64,000 nucleotides of DNA from Dehalobacter sp. DCM (GCF_024972775.1 NZ_CP092282.1:2907001-2971000); one strand, 5' to 3'. Positions 37,858-47,646 are shown, numbered from the stretch's first letter. Numbers and translations are program-made. The notes: generated by a model from the sequence alone, not told the origin.

Positions 37858-38183
37858 TATACACTTTGTTATTGGACGCTTACCATCAATCGTGTTATTA
37901 CACACGAATCTTTAAAATAAAAAACTCCATATCCTGATATGTTATGGGAAAAACTTAAATTTTTATCAGCGATATTGGCCTGTATTCTGTTCCCTATTTT
38001 ATATCCGTAATGTATTTCAACCACATCACAGTAAATGTTATTTATTCCATATCTTTCTAGAAATCGGAATCATTTTTGTAACATTATTTTATGGTAAAAC
38101 ATAGCATGGACTAGGACAAGAGAATTTTACAAATATATTTGAGAAATCTTGTTTGATTAAAAAATATAAGGAGAGAGCATATT
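37858..38183. other. Intergenic stretch before the DUF4489 gene
   Basis: This AT-rich stretch of about 325 bp shows no supported gene. It must contain the promoter for the DUF4489 gene but I cannot place it with confidence. Confidence 0.4.
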
Positions 38184-38729
38184 ATGCGTAAACCGATAAT
38201 GCTAATGGATTTGTGTGAAAAACTATGGGACTTGCATGAAGCAAAAAAAGACGAGAAAGATTGCTGTATCTTCCCAAAACATCCTAAACCCAAAGAAGTG
38301 CTATTAGTCTGTGGGAAGGGAAAAAACGTCGATTTAAATAATGTTTACGAAGGAGTATTAGATCCTCCAATCCTTCTTGCAAGAGTTGCTGTTGACACAT
38401 CTTGTTTGTGCAAACCACTTGTAAAGATTGATTTCTCAACAATTATTGAAGCAGATCCAAATGGTGACGAAGCCGAATTAGTGATTGCACTAAAAAGAAC
38501 TTGCAATGGAAATTGCATGATATTAGAAAAATATGAACTTGAATTTAATGATGTTGAAGTATTGCCATTTAGCTTTACTTTCTGTGATGATGACTTTCAT
38601 TGTAAAGAAGGATGTTGTATTTACACCGTAGAAATCATAAAAATTGATGTTGAAGGTGGAGATAAACTAGAAGAACTTGAGACAAATAGCACTGCAATCA
38701 ATGCGATTGCACAAGGATTATGTGACTGA
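38184..38729 (+). CDS. Cysteine-rich DUF4489-like protein
   Basis: A 181-residue soluble protein (EVLLVCGKGKNVDLNNVYEG; LARVAVDTSCLCKPLVKIDF; DDFHCKEGCCIYTVEIIKID) resembling the DUF4489 family of Clostridia, which often occurs in spore-related or cell-surface contexts; function is not known. AAGGAGAG precedes the ATG, and a clear terminator follows. Confidence 0.7.
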   Translation: MRKPIMLMDLCEKLWDLHEAKKDEKDCCIFPKHPKPKEVLLVCGKGKNVDLNNVYEGVLDPPILLARVAVDTSCLCKPLVKIDFSTIIEADPNGDEAELVIALKRTCNGNCMILEKYELEFNDVEVLPFSFTFCDDDFHCKEGCCIYTVEIIKIDVEGGDKLEELETNSTAINAIAQGLCD

Positions 38730-38794
38730 TCAGACGGTGCCCATCATTTTATATAAATCGAATTTGTTTTAAGTTAATTGGGTTGTAATAAATT

Positions 38795-38824
38795 CTCCTG
38801 GAGAAATCCAGGAGTTATTTTTCT
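38795..38824 (+). terminator. Terminator after the DUF4489 gene
   Basis: CTCCTGG-AGAAAT-CCAGGAG is followed by TTATTTTTCTT, a standard intrinsic terminator. Confidence 0.8.
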
Positions 38825-38842
38825 TATCCAGCTAATTACAAA

Positions 38843-39003
38843 CTAGCACAGAAAGTCCGAAAGGTCAGGATGACGAATATAAGTAAAACCCTCCTTGAAC
38901 TGCCGGACTTTCTGTCGTTTTCTTGCCCGTTTTTCATCCAGTTTATCGATTTCAAGAAGAGCATGTTGTTCGGTTATAAAGCGCTGCCGGTTTTGTCTCT
39001 TTT
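38843..39003 (-). pseudogene. Possible gene fragment of unknown identity
   Basis: The minus strand is open for about 53 codons: RFITEQHALLEIDKLDEKRA, RKRQKVRQFKEGFTYIRHPD, LSDFLC, then a stop. Base composition looks coding but there is no start. I do not recognise it; it may be the tail of a lost mobile-element gene. Confidence 0.4.
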
Positions 39004-39079
39004 ACAAATTCACAAAGTTAGGACAGTACGCATAATATATTCTAGATAATGGAAATAATTTAGCGAAGGAGGGGTAATA

Positions 39080-39223
39080 ATGGTTATTGTTGTTCCAATA
39101 TTCATATCAATTGTCGCCATAGAATTGGCCATCATAATTTGGTTATTATTGTGCATTTTGCATGAGCTTAAGAAGTGTTGTGATCACAAAAAACCGCATC
39201 CGCACCCACAACCGTGTTTATAA
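39080..39223 (+). CDS. 47-residue single-pass membrane peptide with Cys/His tail
   Basis: MVIVVPIFISIVAIELAIII continues as WLLLCILHELKKCCDHKKPH and ends PHPQPCL. AAGGAGGGG lies six bases before the ATG, an unusually strong ribosome site for so short a gene, and this is the main reason to call it. One membrane helix is followed by a tail with CC and four His that could bind metal. It follows the DUF4489 gene, separated by a terminator. Confidence 0.65.
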   Translation: MVIVVPIFISIVAIELAIIIWLLLCILHELKKCCDHKKPHPHPQPCL

Positions 39224-39468
39224 TAAAAGCACCGGGTTTGTCTTCAGTTCTTAATATTCTAGTTGGTGGTTTATGCTCACAATAATAACTCTGTATGAGA
39301 TAAAGATCTTGAGGCATGAATATGTGTAAGGGTGATAAAAAAATTTTTACCACTTTTTTTTGCCAGCATATAAAGGGGATTTAGCTTTGTAGGTACTGTC
39401 AATAATTTTTCGCAAATTTAATTCTGCTTGGCAGAAGGCTTTAGTTTTATGTTGACCCCAGAGCAAGA

Positions 39469-39590
39469 CTTGACATGGGGGCGGCGCATGCTACCCTAAA
39501 TCAAGGGATGGGGCTTACCTCAAAGGAATCCATCAGTTGAGCCACATCCCGCGACCCATTGAAGCATCCGCCGCAGGGTCCCATGTCAAG
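39469..39590. repeat. Inverted repeat beyond the IS256 remnant
   Basis: CTTGACATGGG (39469) and CCCATGTCAAG (39580) are exact reverse complements about 100 bp apart, with GGCGGC/CCGCC inside. Together they could form a large hairpin or mark the ends of a small non-coding insertion. The rest of 39224-39625 shows no gene. Confidence 0.5.
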
Positions 39591-39625
39591 ACTACCCCAG
39601 AGTATTTCTGGTTAAATACCGGTAT

Positions 39626-40427
39626 TTAACCGGCCAAGCTGTTTTCCTTGTTCATTTCTTCAAGATGCCTCCTGCTCATATAGAGTTTAGTTCCCCAAGC
39701 TTTGCTGGCAACATGTCGGAGTCGTGCGCAGACCAGCATCAGTGCTGAGTTGCCATCCGGGAAGGTTCCCACAACATGGGTTCTCCGCCGGATTTCCCGA
39801 TTTAGCCGTTCAATGACATTGTTGCTACGCAGTTTTGTCCAATGGGCTCGAGGGAAATCCATGTAGGTCAAGGTCTCTGAGATACTATCCTCGACTTTCT
39901 TAGCTACTTCTTTTAACTTCATGTCTTTGAGCTTGTTTACGACTGCAGCCGCCTTCTCTTTGGCAGCGACTTTATCTTCCTGAGCATGAATTGCCTTAAG
40001 CATCGCAGCGACTTCTTTCATTTTTGATCGCGGCGTCACAGAGAATACATTCCGGTAAAAATGAACATGACAGCGTTGAAATTTAGCTTCAGGAAAGGTT
40101 TCATTGTCTGCTTCCAGTAGTCCTAGACATTTGTCACCGATGAATAATTGTGTCCCTGTAAGTCCGCGTTCTTTTAGCCTTTTGAGAAAATCCTGCCAGC
40201 TGGCTTTGTCTTCCTTCATCCCTTCGGCAGCGCCAATAACTTCTCTGTAACCATCCTCATTGACGGCCAGAGCAATGAGAATAGCGACATTTTCATATTC
40301 GCCGCCCCAGTTGCGTTTGAGATAGATCCCGTCGACATAGACATAGGGATATTTACCTTTCAATGGGCGATTCCGCCAGATTTCAATGTGACCGTAAACC
40401 TTCTTATTTAACTGGCTGAACGCTCAT
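39626..40427 (-). pseudogene. IS256-family transposase, N-terminus missing
   Basis: The C-terminal ~265 residues are well preserved: KVYGHIEIWRNRPLKGKYPY, VYVDGIYLKRNWGGEYEN (first Asp), LFIGDKCLGLL (second Asp), CHVHFYRNVFS, and SNNVIERLNREIRRRTHVVG with the catalytic Glu. The frame starts abruptly at about 40427 after an upstream TGA, so the helical N-terminal third is lost and the protein is probably inactive. Confidence 0.88.
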
Positions 40428-40495
40428 ACCGACTGGGGACTGTTTATTGAAACTGATTCAGCCTCTGAAAGTAAACACATTATACATTAAACGTT

Positions 40496-41066
40496 TTAAC
40501 GCTTAATACTTCTACTCCCGATACTGATCCTTCGTCTTCGTTTTCCGGTTGTGGCACTTAATACACAGCGGCTGCCAGTTGGTTTCGTCCTGTTTTTTCC
40601 TTCTGTCAATTGGCTGTGTTTTAGGCAATACCGGCCTTCCGTCAGTTCCGGGCAACCCGGATATCTGCATGGCTGCTTTGGCCTTAACAATCTGATTCAC
40701 CCATTTACGAAATTGAACAGCTCGTTCATTGTTTACTTTAAAACCCACAGCAATAATCATTTGCAGATTATAATGTTTAATATCGCGTGCAACTTGACGT
40801 GAACCTTCATTTTGAACTATCCGGAAATTCCGGATAGTTGATTCTTGTTCAAGTTCATTATCGGAATATATCTTTTGCATATGTTCGTTTATTGTTCGTA
40901 CATCAACATCATAAAGCGTTGCCAGCATCTTTTGCGTAAGCCAGATGTTTTCGTCTTCATAACGCATTTCAAAACTTTGAGGATCATCACCCGTTGCAGC
41001 AATAAAAGTCAAGTATTCCGCCGCACTGGAACGGATTGTTATTTCATTCTTTATTTTCATCGCCAT
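40496..41066 (-). pseudogene. RhuM N-terminal half joined to an HNH endonuclease remnant
   Basis: The first ~130 residues are RhuM-like (NIWLTQKMLATLYDVDVRTI; YNLQMIIAVGFKVNNERAVQ; FRKWVNQIVK). The frame then runs into a different gene whose own frame reads RPKQPCRYPGCPELTEGRYC and KHSQLTEGKNRT, the start of a phage-type HNH endonuclease. It ends NWQPLCIKCHNRKTKTKDQY, the HNH C-terminal motif. The HNH core between them is deleted. Both parents are broken; the 184-codon frame is a chimera. Confidence 0.8.
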
Positions 41067-41115
41067 AAGATTATATCCCCACCTTGACTTATTGATAATC
41101 CACTGCTTTAATTTT

Positions 41116-41142
41116 CAACTGCCTACAATCTGTGGGCAGTTG
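41116..41142. promoter_or_regulatory. Hairpin upstream of the RhuM/HNH chimera
   Basis: CAACTGCC and GGCAGTTG are perfect 8-bp arms around 11 bases, lying in the leader of the chimeric gene between its promoter-like site and its start. It could be an operator or an RNA hairpin. Confidence 0.4.
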
Positions 41143-41164
41143 ACTACATTTAGCAGTCAATTCA

Positions 41165-41184
41165 ATTATACCAAACATTTGTTC
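41165..41184 (-). promoter_or_regulatory. LexA-like box with adjoining -10 (site A)
   Basis: On the minus strand GAACAAATGTTT is followed by GG and then TATAAT. Firmicute LexA (DinR) boxes are GAAC-N4-GTTC, so this is a one-base variant. The identical spacing recurs at 49260-49279. Confidence 0.5.
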
Positions 41185-41277
41185 TCTTGCACATGATAAA
41201 AACGAGTATCTATCGTTAGAAAGCTCTTCGTAAGAAAGCAATGAGGCTATGAGGTAGCATGGCATCATACGAAAGAT

Positions 41278-42150
41278 TTAACGTCTGTAATTGCTAAGAA
41301 AATGATCGATGCGTGTCCTTGTACTCCTCCCTGGTTGGTCTGAAAACTGAATTGTTACCCATCCATCCTCTTGAGCAGTTATTGTTGCAATGACACCGGA
41401 ATCCATTTCCAGTTCAAGTTTTCCGCCTACACTCTTGCTGGATGGGCTGTTTTTCTCAGGAGATTCTTCTGTAAAAACCCTGCTCCAATTTGTATAAAGA
41501 AATTTTTGAAGAATGGCTGTATATCTGCGCCCATCTTCCGGATGCATAACAAAAATATAAGAGCGTTGTGTTCCCTTATGATATGTAAGGATATATATCC
41601 TGGCATCTGGAAGATATTCAATCATTTCATTCTTAGTTTTATCCCACTGCTCCCAAGTTCGACGAGCCTTATGGCAATAATAAGCAACATTCTGACCTCT
41701 ATTGTAATAATCAACAATTTCCAAAGGGCAAATATATTTCTCTGAATTTTTACTGCCTTTAGACTTCGTGCCAATCGACCCATTATCAGGATCACAAAAA
41801 ACAAGCTCTGCATCCCTCAAAGCTTCTAACGCATTATCATGCCACTCATCACGGTTTTCTCTTGAAATAAGCTTATGATAAAAGCATGTTGAGAAAAATA
41901 TCTCTGCATGCTCAATCATCGATACCGACTTATCTTCGCACACAACTACCTTCTTCAATAAGTCAAACAGTTCAGGATCAAGATATCGTTCTTTGTCATT
42001 ATCAAGATACGTTGTGAATTTTCCATCATTTGAATCGTCATTCTCAGTCAGATACCAATTTACACCTATTTTTATACCACTTTTCTCAAGGTATCTGAGC
42101 ATGCCATATTTTCCATAATCTCCGATGTCGCCAATGTACTGATTTTTCAT
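41278..42150 (-). CDS. Uncharacterised protein with KNQYxGDIxDYxKYG start and DPDNG motif
   Basis: A 290-residue soluble protein. It starts MKNQYIGDIGDYGKYGMLRY and continues GVNWYLTENDDSNDGKFTTY, DAELVFCDPDNGSIGTKSKG and CHKARRTWEQWDKTKNEM. I have seen this pattern in unnamed proteins of mobile regions; the DPDNG after a hydrophobic strand recalls Rossmann-type enzymes, but that is a guess. The last ~70 residues look like an added small beta domain (MDSGVIATITAQEDGWVTIQ). It follows a second unknown gene by 110 bp. Confidence 0.7.
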   Translation of the reverse strand: MKNQYIGDIGDYGKYGMLRYLEKSGIKIGVNWYLTENDDSNDGKFTTYLDNDKERYLDPELFDLLKKVVVCEDKSVSMIEHAEIFFSTCFYHKLISRENRDEWHDNALEALRDAELVFCDPDNGSIGTKSKGSKNSEKYICPLEIVDYYNRGQNVAYYCHKARRTWEQWDKTKNEMIEYLPDARIYILTYHKGTQRSYIFVMHPEDGRRYTAILQKFLYTNWSRVFTEESPEKNSPSSKSVGGKLELEMDSGVIATITAQEDGWVTIQFSDQPGRSTRTRIDHFLSNYRR

Positions 42151-42260
42151 GTTGCACCTACTCTGCCTTTTCGCATTTTGCGAAGTATCTCAGGCATCAC
42201 ATCTGCCCTCCGATTCCCTTGTTATCAGTGCTGCTGCTATCTGCAGAGCTTTCATAACTG

Positions 42261-43541
42261 TCAAGCCGAAAAGTATTTATCTATAATTTTCTTTATCTCC
42301 GGGTGCTCCTTATCGTCCCCAATAAGATAGTCTACAAAGAAATTCTCAACTTCTTCATCTTTTATTTTTGCAAGCAAACCAAAAATCCTATACCAAACCG
42401 GCGCATAAGAATATTTTCTGCAGAAATAAAATGCCATTTCCTTGAAACGTGGATTCCTTAGAAAAAATAACGCTACCGCAATATTTAGGGCGTCTCGGTC
42501 TGATATAACTTCCTGATTCCTTAATATACGATCTAACCTTTCATCTGATGTATACCCTGCCCATTGCTGCCTTGCGACAGTTAAAGCATCCGGGAAGACC
42601 TTTTCAACTTCTAATATTTCCAGTGGCCATTCATATTTTTTATCAAAATCAATATTCCGCATTGATAAATATTTTTCTGTTTCCTCTTTGCTTAACTGCC
42701 CAGATTTAAATGATTTCATTATTTGTTCCATAGGCGTAATCAACTCATCCGGATCTAAAAGTACGCCATTTATTGATATTCCACCTTTATAATTTTGGTT
42801 GTCATTCGGTATGGATACAGAACTTGTAGGGATTATGACAAGCGCGTTAAGTTTTTTCTTGTCAATTGCCGCAGCTACAGCCTTATGATGCCCATCGATC
42901 AACGCGCACAGATATCCATCCATATGATAAGCTATCGCCCTATAGTCATCATTATTTCTATAAAACTCCGCTTGCTTAGGGTTATAGTGGGACGGCGGCT
43001 GTGTCGGTAAAATATAATATGGTATTCCATGGCTCCATAAACCATCTCCGCCATATATCGGGCATGAAGCTTTATTATAAGTTGGCTTATTATTTAGTTT
43101 CCAGAAGAACTCCCCATTGCCATCTGTAGGACACAATTCTGTGTCAACGAGCGCATAGTAGCCTGATGGCAATAATCCCAATAAAAACTGAAGGTTTTTA
43201 AGGGACTTCTCTAATGATATAAATTTATGATTCAAAACTTCCCGCAACTCAGATATTACCTTTTGATCGCTCATTTCAAGACCATATCCGGCGGCAACAA
43301 GCTTTTCACATGTTGGGCAGAAATAGGCTTCATCCGCTTGGAACTTTATGAGTGGGGTATTTCCATAGACTAAAGTCGCTAATGCCTCTTTTTCTAAATA
43401 ACCATACTTAGCGGATAGCAGACCTTTCCCGTTTTTCACATAGAAAACCAACCCATCGCCACCCCACTCGTTTTGGTGAGATAGCGGTGGCTTTATTATA
43501 ATTATTTCTGGCTCAGATTTCTTTATGAGATTTCGAAACAT
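42261..43541 (-). CDS. Uncharacterised protein with ParB/sulfiredoxin-like DGHHK motif
   Basis: A 426-residue protein. Visible parts are a possible zinc pair ADEAYFCPTCEKLVAAGYG (~residues 70-85) and YHMDGYLCALIDGHHKAVAA (~residues 210-230). The latter resembles the catalytic DGHHR of the ParB/Srx nuclease-ATPase fold. The C-terminal third is helical (DALNIAVALFFLRNPRFKEM; DEEVENFFVDYLIGDDKEHP). No family name can be given. It sits in an accessory island between a recombinase remnant and another unknown gene. Confidence 0.68.
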   Translation of the reverse strand: MFRNLIKKSEPEIIIIKPPLSHQNEWGGDGLVFYVKNGKGLLSAKYGYLEKEALATLVYGNTPLIKFQADEAYFCPTCEKLVAAGYGLEMSDQKVISELREVLNHKFISLEKSLKNLQFLLGLLPSGYYALVDTELCPTDGNGEFFWKLNNKPTYNKASCPIYGGDGLWSHGIPYYILPTQPPSHYNPKQAEFYRNNDDYRAIAYHMDGYLCALIDGHHKAVAAAIDKKKLNALVIIPTSSVSIPNDNQNYKGGISINGVLLDPDELITPMEQIMKSFKSGQLSKEETEKYLSMRNIDFDKKYEWPLEILEVEKVFPDALTVARQQWAGYTSDERLDRILRNQEVISDRDALNIAVALFFLRNPRFKEMAFYFCRKYSYAPVWYRIFGLLAKIKDEEVENFFVDYLIGDDKEHPEIKKIIDKYFSA

Positions 43542-43644
43542 TGCAACCTCTTTCTGAAAGTGATCATCTAATGTCTTTTATGTTTGTAATTCCGAAAAAT
43601 TATACTAACCAAAAAGACATTCCATAGCATAAAACAAGCCTCTC

Positions 43645-43856
43645 AGCTTGTTTCTTCTGCATTGGGTTTTACCCCGATCAATCTTTGCCGGAGGCTTTAG
43701 CCTCCATTCTTATTGACAATTATTAGTATATCACAGGTTCAGTCATTCCGGAATGACCTTTTATCTTTCGAGCCATCTGCGCGGAATATTAGAATATAGG
43801 CATCAAAAACCAGGATTTTATCAACTTCATTTCTCACCATACCTTCATCATAAGCT
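43645..43856 (-). repeat. 212-bp direct repeat, right partner at 47436
   Basis: From AGCTTGTTTCTTCTGC to CATCATAAGCT this matches 47436-47646 at most positions. It contains the last ~35 codons of a serine recombinase and its downstream hairpin region (GGAGGC...GCCTCC). The pair flanks the rhuM-helicase segment. Confidence 0.8.
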
Positions 43857-44249
43857 CCGTTCTGGCAGAGAGCAGCGCCCAGCGCATCCTGTACCCACCC
43901 TTCATCCAGAGTAGGGGAGTGGGAGCATGCCTCTTTGCCTTTTTCAATCCTTGTTGCGCAGCGCCAGGCAACCTTGCCCTGCTCAGTCCTTCTACGATAA
44001 GACGCTCCGCAATCGCCGCACACAAGCAAATTCCCCAGAAGATATTTACCGCTATATTTGCTTCTGCTTATTTCTGCTGTGCCATCCTCATTACTGACTA
44101 GCCTTGCACGCTTGGCCATTTCCTCCTGCACCTTATCAAACACTTCGGCGGAGACAATGGCGGGATGGCTGTCTTTCACATAATACTTGTGTCGCTGTGC
44201 GGCAAGATGGATTTCAGAAACAATCTCTCTTATAAGCCAATATTCATAG
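43739..44249 (-). pseudogene. Serine recombinase C-terminal fragment
   Basis: The frame EYWLIREIVSEIHLAAQRHK, YYVKDSHPAIVSAEVFDKVQ and EEMAKRA belongs to the recombinase domain. The zinc ribbon follows (LLGNLLVCGDCGASYRRRTE; WRCATRIEKGKEAC). No catalytic domain precedes it: the frame begins directly at the end of rhuM. Its missing N-terminal half is plausibly represented by the fragment at 47529-48067. Confidence 0.85.
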
Positions 44250-45284
44250 TTAATCCGGCGTGTTGTCTTTCCCTTTTAAATACTCCGACATTGCCTCATC
44301 GAAGTTAGAGATATAATCCTTATCCTGTTGAATACGAAACTGTTCGTAAACTTCCGCAGCTTTTTTCATTGCATCCTCATGTGAAATATGCCCCTTGCCC
44401 TCAAGTACACGTCGCCGGTTATTTTTAAGAAAATTGTCTGTTTCTTGCAACCAGTCCTGCATACTCATCGCTATGCCATCCTCTGCCATGAGTTCGGCAT
44501 AGTCGATGAACATAGTGACAAGTCTGTTGAGACGTGAAATCTCCTTTTCATTCAGATAATTCTTTGCCACACCAATATCTCTTTTCAGTATTTTCCCTTT
44601 TGGAGCGTCTTTCCATGTGGTAAGACCCATTGTAGGGTGTTCAAGCGTAACACGCTCAGAAATGAGTTCCGCTGCTGTTTTCCCTGTGACAGCATAGTGC
44701 AGCTTATTCTGCACAAATGCGTAAAATTCTTTGGTAAGCTCGCTGTCTTTATCGTAGTCATAGCTGCACTGCTCGAATACATCAGCTATCTTTTGGTAGG
44801 CACGACGTTCACTGGCACGGATTTCACGAATTTTCTCCAGTAACTCGTCGAAGTAATCACGCCCGAACTGCCTTCCGTTTTTCAGCATATCCATATTTAA
44901 AAGATAGCCTTTTTGGATATACTCTTTCAACGTTTGTGTAGCCCATTGACGAAATCTCGTTGCTTTTTTTGAATTAACCCGATAACCAACAGCGATAATA
45001 GCGTCTAAACTGTAAAACTCAGGGGAGCGGTTCACTTTACGTCCACCTTCGTTTTGAACTATTGCAATTTTTGCAATAGTTGCTTCAAGCGATAATTCCT
45101 CTTCGGCATAGATATTTTTCAAGTGCCGTGATATAACGGACAAATCGACTTCAAATAATTGTGTAATAGCCTTCTGTGTCATCCAGAAAGTCTCATCCTT
45201 AAATACAACATCCACATAAACGCTGCTGTCACCTATTGAATAAAGCGCAATTTTGCCCTCGCTGACGCTGATTATATTACTCAT
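44250..45284 (-). CDS. rhuM: RhuM family protein (intact)
   Basis: A 344-residue protein of the virulence RhuM family. The N-terminal HTH-like region reads ETFWMTQKAITQLFEVDLSV and ISRHLKNIYAEEELSLEATI, the core includes FYSLDAIIAVGYRVNSKKAT and RFRQWATQTLKEYIQKGYLL, and the C-terminal Fic-like helical region includes EKEISRLNRLVTMFIDYAEL. Its function is unresolved; such genes are frequent beside restriction and other defence genes. It starts 22 bp after the helicase gene, so they form one unit. Two broken relatives are in the window. Confidence 0.9.
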   Translation of the reverse strand: MSNIISVSEGKIALYSIGDSSVYVDVVFKDETFWMTQKAITQLFEVDLSVISRHLKNIYAEEELSLEATIAKIAIVQNEGGRKVNRSPEFYSLDAIIAVGYRVNSKKATRFRQWATQTLKEYIQKGYLLNMDMLKNGRQFGRDYFDELLEKIREIRASERRAYQKIADVFEQCSYDYDKDSELTKEFYAFVQNKLHYAVTGKTAAELISERVTLEHPTMGLTTWKDAPKGKILKRDIGVAKNYLNEKEISRLNRLVTMFIDYAELMAEDGIAMSMQDWLQETDNFLKNNRRRVLEGKGHISHEDAMKKAAEVYEQFRIQQDKDYISNFDEAMSEYLKGKDNTPD

Positions 45285-45305
45285 TACAAGTATTCCCCCT
45301 CCTTC

Positions 45306-47435
45306 TCATAACGTATCTTCAATTGTTCCTATCAACTCATTCGCTATATTTATGCTATCCAGGCGCATTACGCTTTCCTCAGCGCTTCCAAAGCTCAGAA
45401 GATTTATGCTTCCATACCAAACAATTCTCTGGTCAATTATCGCAAACTTCTGATGAATATTTGACTTGAAAATAATGCTTGCTCCTGTGCCTCTTATGGA
45501 ATTAACCATTTCAGCAAATGCCAGCTTGTCTTTCTCCTTATAGTCCGACTCAGGCCTGGTTATTATTGTAAGCTTAGCTCCATTATTAATGCCGGAAGAT
45601 AGGACACCCAGCATCTGATACAGCCGCTTCTTTGTCATATATGGGCTTACTATAACAATATCAACTTTTGAGGATGAAATATCATTGCTGAACACAGTCA
45701 TAAAGTTATGGTTATCAAAAATAGCGTTTGTCGCCTCAAACTGCTTGCTGTCGCTTTTGGCAGAATATCCTATGGAAACATACCCCTTAAGCCTCTTGTG
45801 ATACATCCGTTCAAGTACACCAACATGGACATCCACATAATCATAAATCTGAACCTCATTCTTACTTTGATACAACCTGTGCAACCGTCCGGCATATTGC
45901 TGTACTGTTCCTTTCCACGCAACAGACATTGCCAGAAACAAAGTATCTAATCTTGGTTCATCAAAGCCTTCTCCAACAAATCTGCCTGTGGCAACAATAA
46001 CAATATTCTCATTTGCCGGAATGCTTGCTAGCTTTTCAAGCGCGGATCTTCTCTCCTTCGTTGACATTCCGCCGATTAACTCAACAACATTCGGAAGCGC
46101 CTCCGATAACTGATTTGCGATTAATTCGACATGGGCCGTCCTCTCAGTCAGAATAATAGGGTTGCGGCCTTCTTTTACGCAGCCGATTACATCTTTTATG
46201 ATTAACTGATTCCTGATTTGACTAGTGCTGATTTCAGAATATATTTCACCTATGGACCACTCCTTTTCGTCCTGACTGACAGGTTTTCTGAAAGGAGTGA
46301 AACGTGGAATAATATAGTGATCAAAAGGTCTTTTTTCAGCTTGCTCTATCGCATCCACCTTATATCTCACAGGTCCGCAATGCATAAATATAATTGGATG
46401 GTGCCCGTCTTGTCTCACAGGAGTTGCTGTAAGTCCATAGACATATTTTGCGGGGACATTTTTAAGAATCTGTTCGAAGCTAAACGCAGGTACATGATGG
46501 CATTCGTCAACAATAACCATGCCATAATCCCGGACAACGTCGTTTACCTCGTCACCTTTTACCAATGACTGCATAACAGCAATATCAATAATACCGCTAA
46601 GGTTTTTCTTGCCGCCGCCAAGTTGCCCAATAATACTCCTTACTTTTTTTCTTCCTCTTTTATTTACCGATTCGTCAGGCAATTCTTCATTTATCGTCAG
46701 GAATTGGATAAGCCGTTCCTTCCACTGTTCCAACAATTGCTGGGTGTGGACAAGCACAAGAGTATTCACTTTTCTTTCGGATATAAGTTTTGCTCCTATC
46801 ACTGTTTTCCCAAAAGCAGTAGTTGCGGATAAAACTCCATTATCGTGCAGCAGCATTGAGTTTGCTGCATCAGCCTGTTCATCACGAAGCTCTCCGTTAA
46901 ATTCAACATTAACATTTCTACCTAATGAAGTTTCATCAGCCCATTTTATATCGGCTTTAAAGGTGCCAAACAAATTTACCAAATCAGACTCACAGCCTCT
47001 TGGAATACACAAATAATCCGGTGTTTCATCTGATAAAGAGATGACTCTTGGCTTATCATACGTCGGTAATCTCATCGCCTGCGCCTTGTAAAAATCAGAA
47101 TTTTTGAAAGCTGCTATGTGTTTTAAGCTGTTCAATGCTTTATTTGAAAATCCTTTTTTACTAATGTAGAGCATATTTGCTTTTGTTATATAAACCGCAT
47201 CAGGGATATCTGCTTTATTTAGCTTACTATCCGGCCTTTTTCTTTCCCAAGGATGTATATCTTCATCATCGCTTTGCCTCAAATCTCCCAGTTCATTACT
47301 GCCGCAAAGCTGTGAGATATACGTATCGATATCTTCATCACTCAAAATTCGGATATTACTTAAAAAGCTCCACTGGTCAGCGTATGGCTGAAAATTCTCA
47401 TCAATAAATACACTATTATTGTGTTTTCTGGCATT
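45306..47435 (-). pseudogene. DEAD/DEAH helicase with C-terminal PLD domain, N-terminal domain lost
   Basis: The helicase core is intact: ATTAFGKTVIGAKLI (Walker A), VIVDECHH (DEAH-type), YGLTATPVR, IVIVATGRFVGEGFDEPRLD and VQQYAGRLHRLYQ. A phospholipase-D-like half follows (HQKFAIIDQRIVWYGSINLL). The frame is open upstream of the first usable codon (TTG at 47345) and reads ARKHNNSVFIDENFQPYADQ, WSFLSNIRILSDEDIDTYIS. That is the linker seen in longer helicases with an N-terminal archaeo-eukaryotic-primase-like (TOTE-type) domain. This domain is cut off exactly where the direct repeat starts. It may still be translated in shortened form. Confidence 0.75.
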
Positions 47436-47646
47436 AGCTTGTTTCTTCTGCGTTGGGCTTTACCCCGATAATCTGTGCCGGAGGCTCTACCTTCCATTCT
47501 TATTGACATTTATTAGTATATCACAAGTTCAGTCATTCCAGAATGACCTCTTATCCTGTGACCCATCTTTACGGAAAATTTGAATATAGGCATCAAAAAC
47601 CTGGATTTTATCAACTTCATTTCTCAACATGCCTTCATCATAAGCT
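47436..47646 (-). repeat. Direct repeat, left partner at 43645
   Basis: The copy of the 212-bp repeat that joins the truncated helicase to the recombinase N-terminal fragment. It includes a degenerate recombinase tail (AYDEGMLRNEVDKIQVFDAY). Confidence 0.8.

Noticed and set aside
39330-39362. A/T hairpin (TAAAA...TTTTA with T-run) after the 47-residue peptide as a terminator
   Set aside because: The stem is A/U only and its loop is too tight to be convincing.
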